The notes under the pieces are model-generated. The model did no database searches and was not told where the DNA came from. It saw only the letters and a program-made list of their open reading frames with translations. From Diploscapter coronatus (Eukaryota; Nematoda; Chromadorea; Rhabditida; Rhabditidae), in NCBI GenBank assembly GCA_964036155.1, contig OZ038422.1, positions 62,147,201 through 62,211,200 on the forward strand: a DNA stretch of 64,000 bases, written 5' to 3'. Below are positions 1-23,694 of this stretch, one piece after another. The position numbers were made by a program, and so were the translations under genes. The number at the start of each line of letters is the position of its first letter. Position 1 is the stretch's first letter.

Positions 1-3000
1 GAAATGCGATAGGAATCCTGGCGAATGAAAAGAAGAAACACCTCCTGAGAAAGCTAAAAACGACTTTATTAACGATTAAAACCCTATATGAAACGGAATA
101 TCAATTGAAGGAGCATATTCAGGCAATAATAATTATTTCAGTTCTTTAAAAAATATTTTGATTCAGGAAGGTCAGTTCCCTATCGCCATTCAGCTATGCA
201 TCCACGCTAAAGACGCCGCCAACACTTATAAGCACTTTAGCTGTGTTTAGTAAGAACCAATATTCTGGTTTAACATCCAAGTTGATATTTTAGTGACCTA
301 ATGAGTAAGCTAGCTGGTATGGGTTCGCTGATAGAGTCTGAGTTATATTCTGCGCTTTCTTCGTTGACTGTCAACTTCGACATGGACCGATACATCGAAG
401 TCTATTCCGCATTTGTGATGCTTGGCAAGCAGGAGGCATAAAGGTTAAATTAAATCAAGCTTACAGTTCGTATTTTAGATTGTTGTAAAGCGGTTGATTC
501 AAGCTATTATTTCGACAATTGATGGATCGTCCAGATCAGTTCTCCAGGAACGAGGCAGAAGTAGTCATCACGAAGCGTCAACTTCCTCATCGAAAACTTA
601 TGAGCAATTGTGTCAAGTAAAATTTAAATTACTCTAGTTTTTGACGTAAAGCTTCAGAATCTCGACAACGATGACGTCCTGACAACGCTAAGAGAATTGG
701 GATTCGTCATTTGCAGAGCATTGATAGCGTATCATGCAATTCTGAAATATCATTCTGAAGAAGAAGATCGGGAGAAAATTAATGAACAGAATAAATCGAA
801 TAATAACGCAATTGGAAAGGAAGGTATAGATTAAAGATATATTTTTAAAAAATCAATCTCAATATTTAGGCTCCATATTGAATTCATTGTTAGCGGCTAA
901 GGATTCAATATTCTCATTCGCCTTAGAGAAATTTACAATCTTCATTCAATCATGTGATTTCGCATTCTTGAAGTTCGATATTTTGCTTGACATCGTTGAT
1001 ATGGCGAATCGGTACTTTATTATTTGATTTTTTAAAATGTTAACTTCAAAATTATATATCTTTTAGATTCACCGATTTTGGTCAGAAATATTTCCTCGCC
1101 GAAAGTTCGAATTTAATTTCTTCTGTGGAGAAACAAATTGTTACTTATTTTTTGCGATATCATAGAGAAAGAATGGATGAATTGGCTATGTTTCTGGAGA
1201 ATGAAATATTCACTCTATGTCCTGTGCCCTATCAATTCACCATATTCGATTTGCAAGTATTATTTAAATCAAAACTTACTTTTAAGTTAGAGTATTTAGG
1301 ACTTTATGTTTCTGAAAGAAGGTCTACAGCAGAAATCCAATTCAAATGATGAATCTGAAGCTTCAGCCAAACCTGAGCATATCAATTTCTCAATCGAGTG
1401 CATCAATCCATTCAGTATTAAGGAGTTGAAGGTATTTTTTTTTTAAATATAATTATTTTTAATTAAATTATACTTAAGTCTCGTCACCAATCGACTTATT
1501 CTGCTGGAACGAGCAATTCAAACTCTGTACGACAATCTGTAGATGAGCAGACGTAATTTAAATATTAAGAAATATTTAATTGAAAAATATTTAGCTTCGA
1601 AGACGATCCATCAGATTCTTCACATATACCTCCAAATTTATGCAATACCGCTTTGAACCTGCTCAGATTCTTTGGTACTTAAAATAATTTATAGAATTTA
1701 CCTAAGTTTTTTGAATTATAGGCCGATACATGCGGATAACCGCTTTACTACCTTCGGTTTGCGATAAATCAATTTCAGCAGTTACGGAATTGTTTGAATT
1801 GTTCTTTATTTCGGTAAACCTGAACTAAATTAAGTTTTACCAAGGATAAAATTTAGATTTGCACCTTCTTTACGCAAGTCGATTCGAGTAACGATCGGAT
1901 TGAGGTTCCGAAAAAGTTGGAATCCGTTCTGCAAACCATAAAAAGTCACCTTTTGCCGTCGGAAGTGTCAAGTCCCAAGAAGTCCGCTGATAATTTTACC
2001 ATCCACTCTTTGCCCCAGCGAAATCCTGTAGTCCAGCTGAATTTTCCCGATCAACTCTTTGGATTGAATGAGCGAGTCATCGCTGTGGAATCTCTGTAGG
2101 GGAAGTCTGGAAAACAAATTTCGAAAGTCGATTTGCAGCGAATTCGTCGCCAGACAATTAGACCTGATGCGTCCTGTCATCGAGTCCCTGATTCCGATAA
2201 ATAAGTCTGGATCCGAAAATCAATTTTCTGAGCTGGAGCTGAATCTGGAAGAGTTCTATTCGAAGGCAAAAATATAATAGAAAATAATTTAAAGGGATAA
2301 AATTTAGATTCTCACGGTAATTCCTGAAGTCAGACTTTACGTCTTCGACTGCGTAGCAAGCGGCGCGTTGAAATTGCAACTCCTGCAAAATTCGGTGGCA
2401 AATACAAAATGGGACACCAACCAACTGCAATCTCAACATAGTCAATATGTCGATTTTTTGCTTAAGGTATTTCTCCACATTTATTTATTTTTGAAAAATA
2501 TTTTTAAAAAATAACTTAGGATTTCGAAGCTTTCAACCTACGATTAGATACTATTGCTACAGAATCTTCCGTCAATTTTAGCATTGAAACAAAAAAATTA
2601 CTCTGGGATCGAGTAATCTATTACGCCTTCAAGACACTTGTTCAGGGGTATTGCATTTAAGTTTTCTTCTTCATAAGACAAAATTTTAAAGATATTGTGA
2701 AGGCGGGAAATGCTCTACGGAAGGCAGAGCTCTGATGCAGTTGGATTTTCAGCAGCTACTTGTCAAGGTATGTTAAAAAATCTGTTTACTTATATAAAAA
2801 AATATTTAAGCTCGAACCCCTATGCGGATTAAAACCGATACCCCACGCGGACTATGTGGATGGATACATCAAGGCCTTCTACCTACCTGAAAACGGACTT
2901 GAGCAGTGGGTTAACCAGCATACGGTATTTTATGCTAATTTTTAAATTTAGAGAAAAATCATTTCAGGAATACACCGCACGACAAGTCATATCGTTGCTA

Positions 3001-3063
3001 GGTGTTGCATCCCACGTCTCGAAAAAAGCAAAGAATCGTATTATCAATGCACTTAATGAGTAA
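1..3063 (+). CDS. vps-50: VPS50 / syndetin, C-terminal part (5' end outside window)
   Basis: This is a subunit of the EARP tethering complex (VPS50-VPS51-VPS52-VPS53), which works in endosomal recycling and dense-core-vesicle maturation. About 19 short exons run from base 1 to the TAA at 3061-3063. Conserved syndetin blocks read in order: a coiled part ending KEHIQ, then EGQFPIAIQLC (human syndetin has a similar DYPGAIQLC), then LFGLNERVIAVES, then CSTEGRALMQLDFQQLL, then PHADYVDGYIKAFYLPENGL and a last exon ending in SHVSKKAKNRI. The N-terminal part lies upstream. Three introns (123-166, 436-478, 2266-2307) seem to use GC donors, because no GT exists before an in-frame stop. A 44-nt intron at about 2095-2138 removes the stop after VESL. 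The family call is secure; individual splice sites are inferred. Confidence 0.92.
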
Positions 3064-3871
3064 TAATAATAATTTATTTTATTGTAAATATTTTAATTGT
3101 TGCAATTTCATAATATTCTCTAACTTATTGCATTTATAATTTCACATGTTTGATCTGAATCAAATGTCGCATTCGAACATATTTATTTATTTCCATCATG
3201 ATAAATCTTATCAATATAGGAAGAAAAGCGAGTTGGGCAGGGTGTCTAATAAATACTTTTGTATTAAAGCATCGATATAGAACTTATAAATTAATACGTA
3301 ATCTACAATATATCACTAATACTTCGAATCTTTGATATCATATAATGATAAAATAAACCAACAGGGATTATTCGGCTACTTGCAAATATCGTTGCATAAA
3401 TCGAAAATATCGAGACAATACAAATCGGTTGAGTTGTTGTTATTGCAAATGATCGATAACTTGAGACGAAATAAGAATTGTTTTTTCTCCTCTTTTGAGC
3501 CTTCGAATGCATGCGTTGACGATATTTATTCATTTGGCGATTATTTTATTTTCTTTCGTTTTATTGTTCTTTCATCGAAATTAATGAAATTTTCTCAACA
3601 AACTCTTGTCAATTATTGTATTGTATCAATATTGCTAAAATTATCTGATTAATTATCGATAATTAGCTTTAAAAACACGAAACACAAAAAGAAGAAAAAA
3701 GGCAAATGAATAAATGCTCGCCTCTCGCGCATCCGAAGCTCGCGGAAGGGGAAAAAGAAATGCGCTTTTGTCTCGTTTCAAGTTATCGGTCATTCACAAT
3801 AATTTTGTTTTGTGTAATAATATTCGCATGTGACGACGTAACAATATAAACGATGTATATTAGCTACCTAA
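3064..3871. other. Convergent AT-rich intergenic region
   Basis: This gap separates the stop of vps-50 from the stop of the oppositely oriented SDR gene, so it should hold both 3' UTRs. It is AT-rich with many short open frames that look like chance. I see no RNA gene or clear repeat. Confidence 0.6.
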
Positions 3872-4978
3872 TTATTCCGCATCAAAATAATCGATTCTTG
3901 AGCCTGACTCGAATGTATTCTTCTGAATAATTCCTAGGAGTTTGTTTACGGTCTCTTGCGCCGTCAACGTCTTCCGATTAACGCCGGCATCCTGGTTGTC
4001 TGCATGACGTTGGAACGATGTGCGGATTTCTGGGTCGTAGGATCTGAAATTTTATTTTACTAGAAATAAATCCGGGAGAAAACTAAAGCTTCATACTGTT
4101 CGGCGACCATATCGTGCATATCAGTGTCAACAGGTCCTGGGGAGTAACTCAGAATCCTCAAACCAGGCTCTTCACAGGCCAGTCCCCGGAAGAAAGCCTC
4201 TCGAGCAGCCTTTGTGACCCCATACTGAACCAAGGAAGGAAAAGCCTGGATAGCTAGCAAAGAAGTGATGTTGATGATGAAGCGTCGGGGGGATACCTGA
4301 ATGTGTTTCAATTAAAAAAAAAACATGTTTAAATTTAAAATAACTCACTTGTTCACCAATGTATTTCAGAACCATGTTATTGAATTGGATCATGTTAACG
4401 ACGTTGATGTCGAACTGAAAGGTTTTGTTGTCTTAAATTTAAAAAAAAAATATGTATATATTTTATACTTCATGTCTCCATTGATTCCCATCACATAATT
4501 GAGAAGCTTTTTTGTTAACGATGCCCACTGTGCCACAATTGTGATAAAGAAACATCGTGTAGAACTGTTCTTTCTCTGAAATTTAAAGTTTTAGAGTTAT
4601 TAAAAAAAATAAATACCGGTAATTTCATGCAGAATCTGGTCGAAGGTACTCAGAACTGTTTCATCGTTGAAATTTCCCATATCGCAAACGACGATCCAGA
4701 CCTCTGCGTCCTCACATCTTAAAAAATATTTTTAAACAACTAAGAAAATTGCTTACCTCTCTCGGATTTGCGACTTAACTTCTAGCAATGCCGATTCACT
4801 TCGAGCAGTTATAAGGAAAGCTGAATTCAAAATTATTACAGATTAAAAAAGCTAAATAATAACCCGATCCCTTCTCGACTGTGCAAGCCATCTGAAGCGC
4901 AATCTCCTTGCCAATGCCCTTCGATGCACCGGTGATAATCGTCAGAGTTCGTCGATGTTGTAGGACCATCCTAGACAT
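3872..4978 (-). CDS. Sepiapterin-reductase-like short-chain dehydrogenase
   Basis: A classical NADPH-dependent SDR. Sepiapterin reductase makes the last step of tetrahydrobiopterin synthesis in the cytosol. About seven short exons run from the ATG at 4976-4978 to the TAA at 3872-3874. Visible motifs are the N-terminal nucleotide-binding TGASKGIG, the catalytic Ser in NITSLLAIQAF and the YGVTK (YxxxK) motif. The stretch ACEEPGLRILSYSPGPVDTD and a C-terminus with QKNTFESGSRIDYFD closely follow human SPR (LEEPNVRVLNYAPGPLDTD and a late SGAHVDF). The C-terminal match argues for SPR rather than a generic SDR. Exon 1 ends in a codon split by the intron that follows VEKGSG. Enzyme specificity is inferred from similarity. 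It is convergent with vps-50 and divergent from the IL-17-like gene. Confidence 0.85.
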
Positions 4979-5711
4979 GTTCGATAAAATAAATTAACTC
5001 GTAAATTTGCGAGGGAAAGTCGATATTTCTGTATACATAAAAACGAAATTGATACTTTGGAGGTGAAAAGCGTGAACTTTCCGCTGGAGAAAAATGGCAA
5101 ATAAAATGACAATTGATAAGCTCCGATTATGCAATTTCGGGGATTAATTATAGGGAAAGAAACGTATGATTATAATTCAAGAAAAAGTATAAAAATAGAA
5201 ATGTAGGGCAAAAGGTACGAGATAAAGTGGTTGATTTGAATGAGTTAGTGGATGCAAAATAGAAAGAGAGAGAGAGACTACGTATGCTTTCATTCTCTCT
5301 ACGTCTATTCAACATCCAAAGTGATCTTTGGAATAAGGACTTCTGCGAATAAAGCCATGCAAGTCTTATGTTTCAGGCAAACTATATCATGAGGTTTAAT
5401 CATATTAACAGCGCATTATATTTTATCTGAATCATCATGTTTAGATGACGAATTAAATAACATAACATTCATATGGATTCATCTTGCTTACCAGTAAATT
5501 TTCATGCGAAGTTATGCGATGTTTTAAGCAAATAAACAGCTTTCTATAAATATTTGTAAAGTAGATTTCAAAATATGATTTTCAAAGTGGGCGTGGCCTG
5601 CTCTGTGCATGAGTTACTTTTGTTGATGTCAGGTTCACTCTCACTTTTTCCGGTTACTGCTCGGTTTGAGTTGGGTTTCCTGGTTATTTTTCGATCTTCG
5701 AATTTCGCGTA
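4979..5711. promoter_or_regulatory. Divergent intergenic/promoter region
   Basis: This 733-bp stretch separates the starts of the minus-strand SDR and the plus-strand secreted-protein gene, so it must carry promoters for both. A GA-rich tract lies near 5263-5278. I see no TATA box or trans-splice site that I would defend. Confidence 0.4.
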
Positions 5712-8221
5712 ATGCCTCCGACCGTGCCCTGGTTGATTCTGGTCTTCTACCTACTGTCCGGACCCGTACCAATTTCCGGTCAAGAGCGCACAAATCCACC
5801 TCCAGCACCCTCAAATTTACAGGTACTTGGAAAATTTTACACCTACGACATTTTACAATAGTATCAAAAATTGACTCGCGAAATAACTATGTTTGTTTTA
5901 AATTGAACGAACTACTTGTTCAAATAATCAAATTTCGATGTCATATTTACTAAGTAATTTTATAATACAAGGGAAAATTTTTATGCTATCTTTGTGTTAT
6001 TAATGAACTATAGTTGACCTTTTCCTGTTAATAGCGTCAGCATTGTGTCTTCAAAAGTTTCAATTTAACTGTTGGAAGTTACGGAGGTTCAATGTTTTCA
6101 ATGTAAATATAGCCACGGAGAGAAAGACCCTCGCTAATTGTGTTTGAGTTTCATTTTCCTGACGCTTTTTTCAGCAACGTAACGAAATGATCAACAAACC
6201 GTGATAAGTTAAGAAAATAGATCTTTCATTGAAGAAAAATCTATAGAATTTCTGAGTCATGGAAAATTCGGCAGGGAAAAATCGCCATAAAACATGCAAA
6301 TCTATCGATTGTCGCACACGCATTCACCTCGGGACTTTTCTGCTCGAAAAACCGGATTTTTTCGAATGGAGTTTTGCGTCAATCACGGATTTTTTTCGAG
6401 TCAATCCTATTCAGTCCTTCGGAGGTTTATTTCACAATACATAAGTTTGGACATGTGAGAAATTGAACTGAATATATATATATATGAAATATATTACCAG
6501 AGGATCAAATAATTTATTGCCAGATATGTGTATCCTGAGATTTTAATCTGGTGGCATCGCAGATTAATGCGGATCATGGTCACAAACATGCATAAATTAA
6601 AAATGATATACAGAATTGAATCTCGCAATTATTATTTTTCTATGCATTATTTCTAAGAGAACACATTTTCAGTGTCCCTGCATCGGCGATATTCAATCCG
6701 GATGCATGCAGTACGACTCGCGATTTCAAGCGATGACTTTGGACGAGGCAATTATTGCATTTCCCGATCTGACCCAGGATCAGGATGCCTTACAGCCTAA
6801 TACCATCGAGGTAGTCTTAAAACATATCTTTAACTATGTCTTCTTGCATAATTTAGAATCAAAGCTATTTTCCATTCATTTTTTACATTTCAGGCAGAAA
6901 CCACCTGTACCACCCAAGAGTGTATCGACTGCCAGAACGATATGAGGAAGAAGTTGGCTCAAGTAATTTCGTCATTTTGAAAAATATAAGCAAAATTATT
7001 TTTAGGTCGGTCTAATGCCAGGCGCCATTGATCAAGCGATGGCTGCCCAAGGAAACTACACGACTTGCAAGAAGTATAGGTTCACATCGGAGGGAAATAG
7101 TGGTATCAGCTTCGTTGTCCTCCAGAAGATGTCAGACTTTCAGATGACGACAGCGATAGCGATAGTTCCGAATCGAACGAAGATGACAACACTATTGACG
7201 ATAATAAGCGACGACGACGACAAGCGCCTAACCCTAGTCAGAATCAAGATCCTACCCTGATAGGTAAGCTTCGAAAAAATGACGATCTAATTTTTAATGA
7301 TTATGACAACTAAAATGCCGCAAGATATCATAACATGAGACAGCCAAATACTATGAGAAAAATATCATGGCCTACTCTTTCCTACCATTTTACTTATGTC
7401 GAGTATTATCATATTATACGATTTTCAAATATAAAATGATTTTCAGGAACTCGCTACACCATATCTTGTTCGCAGAAAGGAGTGGCGACAGATTCAAAAG
7501 GTCTTGTGTCCTTGTGCTCATCTTGCTGGGTCTGGCGAAAACTTCCCGACAACTACAGTCCGCAATACATTAACGAGCTTATTTGCGATAATACTGATGG
7601 GACTTGTCTTTCCGGTAACTTTTCATGACTTGATTTTACAGTAATGGAAGTGTAGTCATAAATAGCTTAAACCCTTGCCTTTCTGCGCTTACTTATCCCC
7701 TTACTTCTGTTATAGTCTTTCTCCTCATTTTTGGCTTAAAACTTAAAATATTTCAGGCTATGCCACCTGTAGCATCGGACAGCGAACTCTCGAAGTTAGT
7801 CGAAACGACAATGGAGTTCAAACGCAAATTGCCCTGACTGCGGGAACCTATTGCGAGTGCAAAATGACGGTATTTTTAGTCGCTCAGGACCCGTTTATAC
7901 TTAGTTGCATTGCAGCTCGCTCAAAATAGCATAGGAAATGAAGAGAACAAAAGAAATGATACAATCGTGCTCTCTTCACTTCCCATGCTATTTCGAGCGA
8001 ATTTCAATGCAACTAAGTATGAACGAGCCCTTAGTTTTTAATCAATTTATGTATTAAGAGTGGTTCCGCAATTTCTTCGTTAGTTGAAGGATCAGGAGTG
8101 GCCGGACCAATACCACCTTCCTCCGGAGCTTCTGGAACCGGATAAAAGGAGTTTAAACAGAAATCCACAATTAATTATCCTCAAAACGAACTGTGATATA
8201 ATTGCGAGTATATTTAATTGA
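5712..8221 (+). CDS. Secreted Cys-rich pro-protein with furin site; IL-17-like cytokine candidate
   Basis: The ATG at 5712 opens a signal peptide (MPPTVPWLILVFYLLSG). Six or seven exons follow. Residues after the signal form a Cys-containing N-terminal part (CPCIGD, TTCTTQECIDC) and then an acidic Asp/Ser stretch ending in KRRRR, a furin-type site. The Cys-rich mature part has CSSCWVWRKLPDNYSPQYIN, then ICDNTDGTCLSG, and ends near GTYCECKM. The spacing CxxCW...LP..Y.P..IxE.xC followed by a late CxC resembles nematode IL-17-family (ILC-17) cytokines; a spätzle-like knot is the alternative. A 41-nt intron at 7103-7143 restores the acidic frame. The last exon (about 8087-8221), following an intron that holds a foldback element, is uncertain. 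Without splicing the protein would end about 20 codons after CECKM. Secretion is well supported; family membership is tentative. Confidence 0.65.
7873..8036. mobile_element. Foldback MITE-like element in the last intron
   Basis: The left arm (about 7888-7960) and right arm (about 7963-8030) are imperfect reverse complements; both include TTAGTTGCATTG and a GCTCG(A)AATAGCAT-like block. The outer ends read as near-identical AGG(A/G)C(C/T)CGTT termini. The element fills most of the intron after the Cys-rich exon. No coding capacity is seen, so it is a non-autonomous palindromic insertion. The target-site duplication is not clear (TTAG is possible). Confidence 0.75.
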
Positions 8222-8961
8222 TCTTCTTACTTTGGCTCTAACAAATTTCATTATGTTCACTGCGCAAGTAGTCAAGTGCTAAATGATGGTGATGATATTT
8301 TCATTTATTTATTGGCATAAATATTTATTCTCCAACAAAAATGTTAAAAATCGTCGGTTTAATTAAAATGAACATCGATAAAAATACTGGATGATAAGCC
8401 TAAATGATAATGTAAATTAATCTTTCTGCTAAATTTTCACAAGTCTCATCGCAAAAATTCGCCTAAAATATTCAAGCTATTTGAATCATTTTAGATAACA
8501 TTTTTAAAATAAGTGAAATCAGACGAAAAAAGAGCAATTAATATTAAAAAAAGCTCGAAAATTCATTAATATACAAGGCAACTTTTGATTTGAAAAAAAT
8601 ATTTAGGAAAAATACAGTGTGCAAAATTTTCTATAATTTTAAGAAGACCATGTTCTCTTAGGATAGGAACCGTAGCAAAGAAAATAATCATTGAGCGCAA
8701 AATTTATCGAAAAAAATAATACATTAACTTTTATCATTTTTCAAAAAAATTTTATCATTGATAAGCAAGAAATAGACACATAAAGAATTTTATATGATTG
8801 ATAAGAATCGAAAAATAAATTGATAAGGCCTGATAAGAGGAATGGAATTTGAAGTTAAAAATTCCTGTTTTTGTAAAGTTCACCCACTTTCAACATTGAC
8901 ATAAAAAAGTGAATATTATTTTAGGAAATTCATTTTCCTGTCGTAATCCTTAGCTGTGAAT
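8222..8961. other. AT-rich convergent intergenic region
   Basis: This gap lies between the 3' ends of the plus-strand secreted-protein gene and the minus-strand Rheb gene. It is strongly AT-rich, with no convincing open frame or structured RNA. It should hold both 3' UTRs. Confidence 0.55.
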
Positions 8962-10381
8962 TCATGAAATGGTGCATCCGCCTTTGTTGCCCTGGTTTTT
9001 GGGTTTGACGATGCCTCGCGACTGATCGATCTCGTCCAGAATTCCCTCGAACGCGTTCTTCACGCCCTGGAAAAAGGGATATTTTAAAAGTTCAGAAAAG
9101 CAATATGAAAAAAGGGGTGGATTTTGAAAATTTTATGGAAAAGGGACTAAATATAAAAAAAAATAAAGAGGCACATTATAGAGTTTTAAGGAAAAGTTTT
9201 TTTTTTTTATTTTGAAAATAAACCCACCAAGTTATCCTTGGCGGAAACCTCTATAAATCGTGCGTGCCATTTTTCGGCGAAATTTTTGGCCTCCGCTTGC
9301 GGGACGACGCGTGACGAGTGTTGTAGGTCTACTTTGTTGCCGACCAGAAGCAGGGGCACTCTGAAAAATTATCGACTATTCTAATTTTCCGGTCGAATAT
9401 TCTAATTTTAACAAAGAAAGCTGTTAATGTTTGAAAGAATAATATGTCAATTTTTTGACAAAATTGTATGCTAACTTTAATAAATACAACTGCGAAATTT
9501 TTAACAACTATGGTAGTGTTTTAATACAAGAAAAACTAACTTCGAACCGCCCACATTTTCAATAACCTTCTCGTAGATCATTTGGATCGTCTCGAACCTG
9601 GAAATTCAATTTTTATAAATTAAAAAATGAAGAAAAGAAATTTTAAAAGTTACGATTTTCTATCGTCGATCGCATAAACGAGCACGTAGCCATCGATATC
9701 CACGGAACAGGATCGCGGGAAAATTGAGAATTCCTGCTGACCGGCGGTGTCTGGAAAATAGAATTTTAAAAGAAAGCACACATTTTCTCGTCTGATGCAT
9801 AACGATAACTATTTTTCTGATCAAAATTGTATAAAATTAAAAGAGATTATCGTAAATCGCATTAATTTTAGGTTTTTTTTTTTTTAAATTTTCACATACT
9901 TAGCATGTATCAAACGTGTAAATATGTGAAACAGATAAAATAATTTTCAAGTAAGTAGAATAACCGACCAGTAATCCTCAAATTGTACTCTCTGCCGTTG
10001 TAGTGGTAGTTCTTCTGGTGCAGGTCCTCGATGGTCGTGTCGTACACATCGGGAAACTCGCCTTGTACGAACCGCAGAGTCAGCGATGATTTTCCTGGAA
10101 CAATCGGCATTTTCTTTTCAAAACGTCTAATTTTCCGTAGAAAATCATACAAATTTTTCAGAAATGTACACTCCTCTGAAAAGCAGCACCAAAGTTAATA
10201 TTTTCCGTGGGGGTTTAAAAAATCACGTGATACTTTAAAAATTGAACTCACCAACGCACGGATAGCCCATAACTGCGATTTTCCGGGTCAACATCTTCTT
10301 GGCTGATTCCTGACTGCCTCCCGAAGGAGGGGACTGCGCCGACGGGCCGGGCGACTTGTCCTTGATCGCGGCGGCCGACAT
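8962..10381 (-). CDS. rheb-1: Rheb small GTPase
   Basis: A Ras-superfamily GTPase that activates mTORC1 at lysosomal and endomembranes. Six exons run from the ATG at 10379-10381 to the TGA at 8962-8964. The order of motifs is a Pro/Ser-rich N-terminal extension of about 30 residues, the P-loop GYPCVGKSS, switch [10 protein letters not shown], switch [20 protein letters not shown] for guanine and an ETSAK-like VSAKDN. The C-terminus is CTIS, a CaaX box for farnesylation. The [17 protein letters not shown] block matches Rheb (FPQTYSIDINGYILVYS) better than Ras or Rap. Rheb normally has Arg at the Ras G12 position; here the loop reads Y-P-C-V-G, a small divergence. A TTTTTCAG tract at about 10418 could be a trans-splice acceptor. 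The neighbour upstream is divergent. Confidence 0.94.
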
Positions 10382-11343
10382 TTTAGTCGAAAAAGCCGAT
10401 CTTTACAATTGATTACTGAAAAATCGATATTAGACGTGCAATTTACGCGTAAAGGTAAAAGTTAACGTTGCGTGAAAATACGAAAAACGCGATGATTTTG
10501 CGAGATCTTGACGGTTTTGAAATTTTCGAAGTCACAAGTTTTCGATTTCATCGTCGGCCGAGGTTTACAAAATTACGACCACACATACGCATTTCTTTCT
10601 CCCCATTGCACTCTAGGCCTTATGTGCGGCTGTTTCTTCTTTCCTCTCTTCGTTTCACGCGCTATTTCACCGATTTCGCTCTTTGTTTTCTGTCCGTCTC
10701 TGTGTCTCTGCCGCTCATTCCCACTCTCTCGCACAAATCGATAGGCAAAAACCTCCGAACTTGGACTACGAAGTGCGATTGTCGCATCCGATTTCGACCA
10801 TTTTCGCCCCCAAATATTGATTTTTCAAAATTCCTCCCAAAACTGTTCCCAAACCTAAATCTCCGCTAAAAATCAACGAAAAGTTTCATCGGGAAATACC
10901 CAAATTTTAGGGCCGTAAAATTCGATCTGAAACCCAATGCCGCTTTGTAAAAACTCGCGGCCCGATTTTTTGACATTTCCTAGCGGATTTTACGAATTTC
11001 ATCGATCTTCACTCGCTGCTCATGATTTTGATCCATCTCTCTCCTCAAATTTTTCTGAAAGTTTCATTTTCTGGCCCTATTTCAGAATTTTCTAAACTCA
11101 CTAGTATTTTTCTCCTCATGAATTTGGAATCTTCGACACTACCAATACCACCGATTGGTTTTTAATCAAAAATCACTGCAGATAGGGTGAAATACTTGTA
11201 TTGATTGGGTTTTTCACTACTATTGGTTAACTGATCGGTATTGGGAATGCTGAGATCGTTTTTTTTATTTACGTCGCTTCTTATCGATCCTTTCGGGTAT
11301 TGATTTTTTAATGCGGGTGTTTTAGGTGTGCTAGCGCCCAAAC
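10382..11343. promoter_or_regulatory. Divergent promoter region of Rheb and SRPK genes
   Basis: This 962-bp gap separates two divergent starts. It is less AT-rich than most gaps near 10500-10800 and carries TC-rich tracts. Open frames on the plus strand here have no family resemblance and are treated as chance. A GTGTTTTAG tract just before 11330 could be the acceptor of a trans-spliced leader or 5' UTR intron for the kinase gene. Confidence 0.4.

Positions 11344-23694
<12,351 letters not shown>

Noticed and set aside
10468..10869. 133-codon open frame between Rheb and SRPK
   Set aside because: TC-rich composition, no family resemblance, lies in a divergent promoter gap.
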